Assembly (NCBI GenBank): GCA_040544425.1
Contig: JBEONO010000002.1
Coordinates: forward strand, 1-64,000
Direction: 5' to 3'
Length of the DNA stretch: 64,000 nucleotides
Source: Solimicrobium sp040544425
GTDB taxonomy: Bacteria > Pseudomonadota > Gammaproteobacteria > Burkholderiales > Burkholderiaceae_D
Shown here: piece after piece, positions 61,233 to 64,000 of the stretch
How the letters are laid out: the number at the start of each line of letters is the position of its first letter
How positions within the stretch are numbered: position 1 is the stretch's first letter
Made by a program: the position numbers and the translations under genes
The notes under the pieces: model-generated
Seen by the model: only the letters and a program-made list of their open reading frames with translations
Told to the model about the DNA's origin: nothing
The model's database searches: none

Positions 61233-61669
61233 GATTGATCTCCTTTAGTGGCCAATGTTGGGGCCAGTGTCTTGGTCAGCGTCTCGTCGATCGACGCAAA
61301 CGGATCAACATCGCTTTTCGGTTCCATGCGATTGATTGCGGCAATGATGCAGGCGCAGACCACGACAGCGCCCACGGCAGCGAGAATCGCCACATGGCCG
61401 CCACGTAATGCTGCCACCACATTTTGCTGTGCTGCCATCGCCACGACTACCGGGATGTACATCGCGGCCCAGAAGGTCACGCCGGCTTCCGAGAGTTTTG
61501 GCAACAGGCCGCGCGGCTCCATATACATGCGCGCAAAGATCAGCAACATCATCGCGATGCCGACTCCGCCGACATTGGTCTTGACGCCGACCAGCGTGCC
61601 GAGCAGGTCGCCCAGAAAAATTCCCAGCAGATGGCACAGTGCCAGTAGTGCAGTTCCGTAAATGATCAT
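61226..61669 (-). CDS. mdcL: Malonate transporter subunit MadL
   Basis: This is a 147-residue protein with about four helices. M-I-I-Y-G-T-A-L-L-A-L-C-H-L-L-G-I-F-L-G-D-L-L-G at the start, V-K-T-N-V-G-G-V-G-I-A-M and a short charged C-terminus are the MadL pattern. AAAGGAGACAATC precedes ATG 61669. It overlaps mdcM by 7 bases. It imports malonate as partner of MadM. Confidence 0.93.
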   Translation of the reverse strand: MIIYGTALLALCHLLGIFLGDLLGTLVGVKTNVGGVGIAMMLLIFARMYMEPRGLLPKLSEAGVTFWAAMYIPVVVAMAAQQNVVAALRGGHVAILAAVGAVVVCACIIAAINRMEPKSDVDPFASIDETLTKTLAPTLATKGDQSC

Positions 61670-61713
61670 GATTGTCTCCTTTGGATTTTTTATAAGTTTG
61701 GTATTTTGTGCAA

Positions 61714-61732
61714 GCCGGATTTAAGACCCGGC
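61714..61732. repeat. Dispersed palindrome family, divergent copy 5
   Basis: GCCGG (61714-61718) and CCGGC (61728-61732) enclose ATTTAAGAC. On the minus strand it reads GGCCGGGTCTTAAATCCGGC, close to the GGCCGGGAT-N3-ATCCCAGCC core. It lies between mdcE and mdcL inside the operon, right after the mdcE stop. Confidence 0.55.
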
Positions 61733-62542
61733 CTATGAATCCCACTGTTCACGCAACAGTTCACGCACCCTTCTTGACGCGGCCCGATGCGCTGCGCCCA
61801 GGCGATTACTTAAATCGCGCCGCGTGTCTGCTTCAATCTCGGCCAACATCCCGGTCAGACATTGCCGCACCTGATCCAGCGAATCTGCATCGGGTGCGTC
61901 GGGATGCGCGATCGATAATGATGCCGACAACAGGCCAAGAGAAGCGAAATTTTTTATATCGTAGGCCATCGGCGGAATCGTTTCGGCCAGTGCGGTGAGA
62001 GCTTCGACCGAGCGCAGCGTGATCCGCGCCGCCGACGCCTTGCCCATGGCATGCACCATCACCTCCGGATCATCAAAGGCGACGATACGATTAGCCTGAT
62101 AACCATGCGCCAGAAAAGCACCCGACATTGCCTTGCCGACGATCAGCGCCACCACCGGATGCCCGGCCTGCCGCGCCGCCGCATAGGCACCGGCTGCGGC
62201 AGCCAGGGCCAGATGAATCCCGTAAGCCTCTTCGCGCCGACCATACGCCTGACTCGGCACATCGACAATGGCGATCAGCGGCGTCTTGACTGCCTGATTC
62301 AGATCCGCGCTCACCACCTCGTGCACCGCACGCGCCAGTTGCCAGCCCTCGACCAGACCAACCTCACCGCTGCGCGCACGCGGAAAGCGATTTTGCGGAT
62401 CAGGGACCACGGCAATAAAGCGCGCCATGCGTCCGGCCAGCAGAGCATCGGCAACCAGGATTGAATCCGGATAGCCGCTCATCGTGCTGCCGGCCAGGGC
62501 AGCAAACCACACGGCACCGCGGGATTTGATTTCGCTCATCAT
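61733..62542 (-). CDS. mdcE: Malonate decarboxylase gamma subunit MdcE
   Basis: This is a 269-residue biotin-independent carboxyltransferase-type subunit. F-A-A-L-A-G-S-T-M-S-G-Y near the start, G-R-R-E-E-A-Y-G-I-H near 105, and V-G-K-A-M-S-G-A-F-L-A-H-G-Y near 135 carry the crotonase-like oxyanion features. With MdcD it decarboxylates malonyl-ACP to acetyl-ACP. The start at ATG 62542 overlaps the mdcD stop (ATGA); the ATG at 62539 is possible. An upstream Cys-rich in-frame extension was rejected because it lies inside mdcD. Confidence 0.93.
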   Translation of the reverse strand: MMSEIKSRGAVWFAALAGSTMSGYPDSILVADALLAGRMARFIAVVPDPQNRFPRARSGEVGLVEGWQLARAVHEVVSADLNQAVKTPLIAIVDVPSQAYGRREEAYGIHLALAAAAGAYAAARQAGHPVVALIVGKAMSGAFLAHGYQANRIVAFDDPEVMVHAMGKASAARITLRSVEALTALAETIPPMAYDIKNFASLGLLSASLSIAHPDAPDADSLDQVRQCLTGMLAEIEADTRRDLSNRLGAAHRAASRRVRELLREQWDS

Positions 62543-63417
62543 GCTGCTCCTTGTGTATAGATCTGGCGCGCCATCCCGGCAGTAGCCTGACTTCTTGCAT
62601 CGACTGCATCCAGCGCGCTGATAAAGCGCCCGCATTGCTCGCTGCGATTGACCACCGGAATGCCCCGTTCAAGCAGTTGCGTGACCTGCGCTCTGATCTG
62701 CTGCACATCGTCTTCCGCCAGCACATCGACCAACTGCGCCAGGGCACGTTGCTCGCCGCCGGTGATGCTCCAGATAAAACTGCGGTCACGCGAATCGTAT
62801 TCGGCGATACCGGCTTCCTGTTCGATCACGGCCGGACCATTCAGCCCAATGCGCGCTTCACGCGTGACAATCAAATAACTGCACAGCGCGGCCGCGATCG
62901 ACATGCCGCCGAAACAGCCCACCGTACCGGCCACGATGCCGATCACCGGCTGATAGCGGCGCAGATCGACAATCGCCGAATGGATTTCCGCAATCGCCGC
63001 CAGACCCAGATTGGCTTCCTGCAGGCGCACGCCACCGGTTTCAAACAGGATCAGCGCCATGGTTGGAATGCCGTTGCGGTTGTCGCGTGCTGCCAGTTCG
63101 AGCGCACCGGCAATTTTGGCGCCACCGACTTCACCCAGACTGCCGCCCTGAAATGCTCCTTCAATCGCCAGCACCACGCAGCTCTGCTGGTTGAAGCGGC
63201 CTTTGAGCACCACCACGCCGTCATCCGACTGTGTGACCACGCCCTGCAGAGGCAGCCAGGGCGAGCTGAGGCGTTCAAACGGGCCGATCAATTCGCGACT
63301 GGTTCCGGCATCCAGCAATTGCCTGGCGCGATCGCGGGCACTTAATTCGATGAAGCTGTTCTGATTGAGCAGGCTGGAAAGCTTAGTGTTCTGCATCGTG
63401 TTCTGCGTCGTATTCAT
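62539..63417 (-). CDS. mdcD: Malonate decarboxylase beta subunit MdcD
   Basis: This is a 292-residue carboxyltransferase beta-type subunit. S-F-I-E-L-S-A-R-D-R-A-R near residue 20, V-V-V-L-K-G-R-F-N, G-A-F-Q-G-G-S-L-G-E-V-G-G-A-K, F-E-T-G-G-V-R-L-Q-E-A-N and G-G-M-S-I-A-A are family marks. The G-G loops form the acyl oxyanion site. The ATG at 63417 follows GGAGG by 6 bases and overlaps the mdcC stop as TGATG; a GTG just upstream is less likely. Confidence 0.93.
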   Translation of the reverse strand: MNTTQNTMQNTKLSSLLNQNSFIELSARDRARQLLDAGTSRELIGPFERLSSPWLPLQGVVTQSDDGVVVLKGRFNQQSCVVLAIEGAFQGGSLGEVGGAKIAGALELAARDNRNGIPTMALILFETGGVRLQEANLGLAAIAEIHSAIVDLRRYQPVIGIVAGTVGCFGGMSIAAALCSYLIVTREARIGLNGPAVIEQEAGIAEYDSRDRSFIWSITGGEQRALAQLVDVLAEDDVQQIRAQVTQLLERGIPVVNRSEQCGRFISALDAVDARSQATAGMARQIYTQGAA

Positions 63418-63743
63418 CACTTGCCTCCCGACTGTTGATCAACCAGACCGAGTTCTTCCAAAGCCTGATCCAGACGCAGCCGCACCACGCCGGGCGTTGC
63501 GCCGAAATCGTTGATATCGACGCGCATGGCTGGCAAAGTGCCGCCGTCAAACACGCGCTGCATCAGGGATTGCCAGCGGCCCGCCATACCATCGACCGAG
63601 GTGCAGACGTTGATCTGGATCGTATCGGTATGGGCTTCAATCAGTACTTCGAGATCACCCGACCCAACGACGCCGACCATCACCTGCTGCTGTAAGGCTG
63701 GCGCGAGTTTTGCGCCGGCAAATTCATAAGACAGATTTTCCAT
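63417..63743 (-). CDS. mdcC: Malonate decarboxylase acyl-carrier subunit MdcC
   Basis: This is a 108-residue carrier (delta subunit). V-G-S-G-D-L-E-V-L near residue 28 includes the Ser that receives the triphosphoribosyl-dephospho-CoA arm. The following S-V-D-G-M-A-G-R-W and D-F-G-A-T-P-G-V-V-R-L-R-L are conserved. It shuttles acetyl and malonyl groups between MdcH, MdcD and MdcE. The ATG follows directly on the mdcB TAA (GGAGCG before it), so coupled translation is likely. Confidence 0.93.
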   Translation of the reverse strand: MENLSYEFAGAKLAPALQQQVMVGVVGSGDLEVLIEAHTDTIQINVCTSVDGMAGRWQSLMQRVFDGGTLPAMRVDINDFGATPGVVRLRLDQALEELGLVDQQSGGK

Positions 63744-64000
63744 TTACGCTCCGCGTCGATTGAGTCGTTCCAGAAACAGTGCGGCGGCCAACAGGTCGGC
63801 GGCACCACCGGGAGAAACCTGCATGTCCAGCAGGGTCAGCTCCAGGACCTTGTAGGCCGCGCCGCCCGCCTGGCTGTCGCTACCACCAAGATCCAGCACC
63901 AGTTGCGCTCCGCTTTGCACCACCTGCAGGGCGTGCAATCCACCACGTGACAACACACAGGTATCGTCCAACTGCGCCATGACCGCCAGCAATGCATTCA
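63744..64000 (-). CDS. mdcB: Triphosphoribosyl-dephospho-CoA synthase MdcB (partial, C-terminal part)
   Basis: This is the last ~85 residues of a gene that continues beyond the window. M-A-Q-L-D-D-T-C-V-L-S-R-G-G, then G-G-A-A-Y, and S-P-G-G-A-A-D-L-L-A-A-A-L-F-L-E-R-L are diagnostic of the CitG/MdcB family, which makes the prosthetic-group precursor from ATP and dephospho-CoA. It sits at the head of the visible mdc genes, so mdcA is expected just outside. Confidence 0.88.
   Translation of the reverse strand, partial: NALLAVMAQLDDTCVLSRGGLHALQVVQSGAQLVLDLGGSDSQAGGAAYKVLELTLLDMQVSPGGAADLLAAALFLERLNRRGA

Noticed and set aside
1..64000. tRNA, rRNA, CRISPR arrays, insertion sequences
   Set aside because: No cloverleaf, rRNA segment, regular spacer array or transposase was found on either strand.

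Overview
The window looks like chromosome of a Gram-negative betaproteobacterium, most likely Burkholderiales of the Oxalobacteraceae kind. This is inferred from gene content: an mdc malonate decarboxylase operon with a MadLM-type carrier, an ArgO/ArgP pair, divergent AmpR/AmpC genes, three chemoreceptors with the betaproteobacterial signalling core, and many porin-like outer-membrane proteins. Most genes have moderately GC-rich codon use. The AT-rich exception is 56.2-58.9 kb. No rRNA, tRNA, CRISPR array or transposase was seen.

Layout. 0-2.8 kb: a truncated SGNH hydrolase, an unknown protein behind three RNA hairpins, a BrnT/BrnA toxin-antitoxin pair and the wreck of a Phd-type antitoxin. 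2.8-12.7 kb: secreted GH13 amylase, a chemoreceptor, a minus-strand cluster (lipase lipoprotein, OmpW, GH16 glucanase lipoprotein), then a DUF898 membrane protein with an M48 protease. 12.8-25.7 kb, almost all minus strand: FAD monooxygenase, thioesterase, periplasmic binding protein, a large GAF-PAS-GGDEF-EAL protein, two secreted peptidases, two paralogous membrane-anchored proteins, a frameshifted TMEM175 gene and a DUF4124 protein. 26-38 kb: DUF885 peptidase, SnoaL-like protein, a PDZ-like/multi-TM/GAF protein, a nonsense-interrupted gene, a collagen-like lipoprotein, a secreted phosphoesterase and an MgtA-type P-ATPase. 38-42.6 kb is a signalling block: a chemoreceptor with a membrane-embedded sensor, a BLUF photoreceptor, a free-standing EAL phosphodiesterase and another chemoreceptor. 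42.7-52.6 kb: porin, binding protein, outer-membrane channel, AmpR/AmpC, an NlpC/P60 hydrolase and an APC permease. 52.9-56.1 kb: a protein with an Xre/MbcA-like C-terminus, YefM/YoeB, ArgO/ArgP. 58.9-64 kb: mdcH, G, M, L, E, D, C and part of B, tightly coupled on the minus strand.

The most notable system is at 56.2-58.9 kb: a retron-like defence cassette. A candidate msr-msd RNA (about 56225-56370) is followed by a retron-type reverse transcriptase and, one base later, an ABC-type ATPase with a TOPRIM-like C-terminus (OLD-like, the effector type of Retron-Eco8). The cassette sits exactly at the 3' end of mdcH. An 85-bp copy of the mdcH 3' end (8 mismatches by hand alignment) lies at the far side, as expected if the cassette integrated there and restored the gene end.

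Other cross-cutting signals: a dispersed family of five short palindromes just after stop codons (37960, 40982, 45682, 50926, 61714), a dRS3-like 20-bp palindrome at 19824, and several decayed genes (Phd antitoxin, TMEM175, the gene at 30839).
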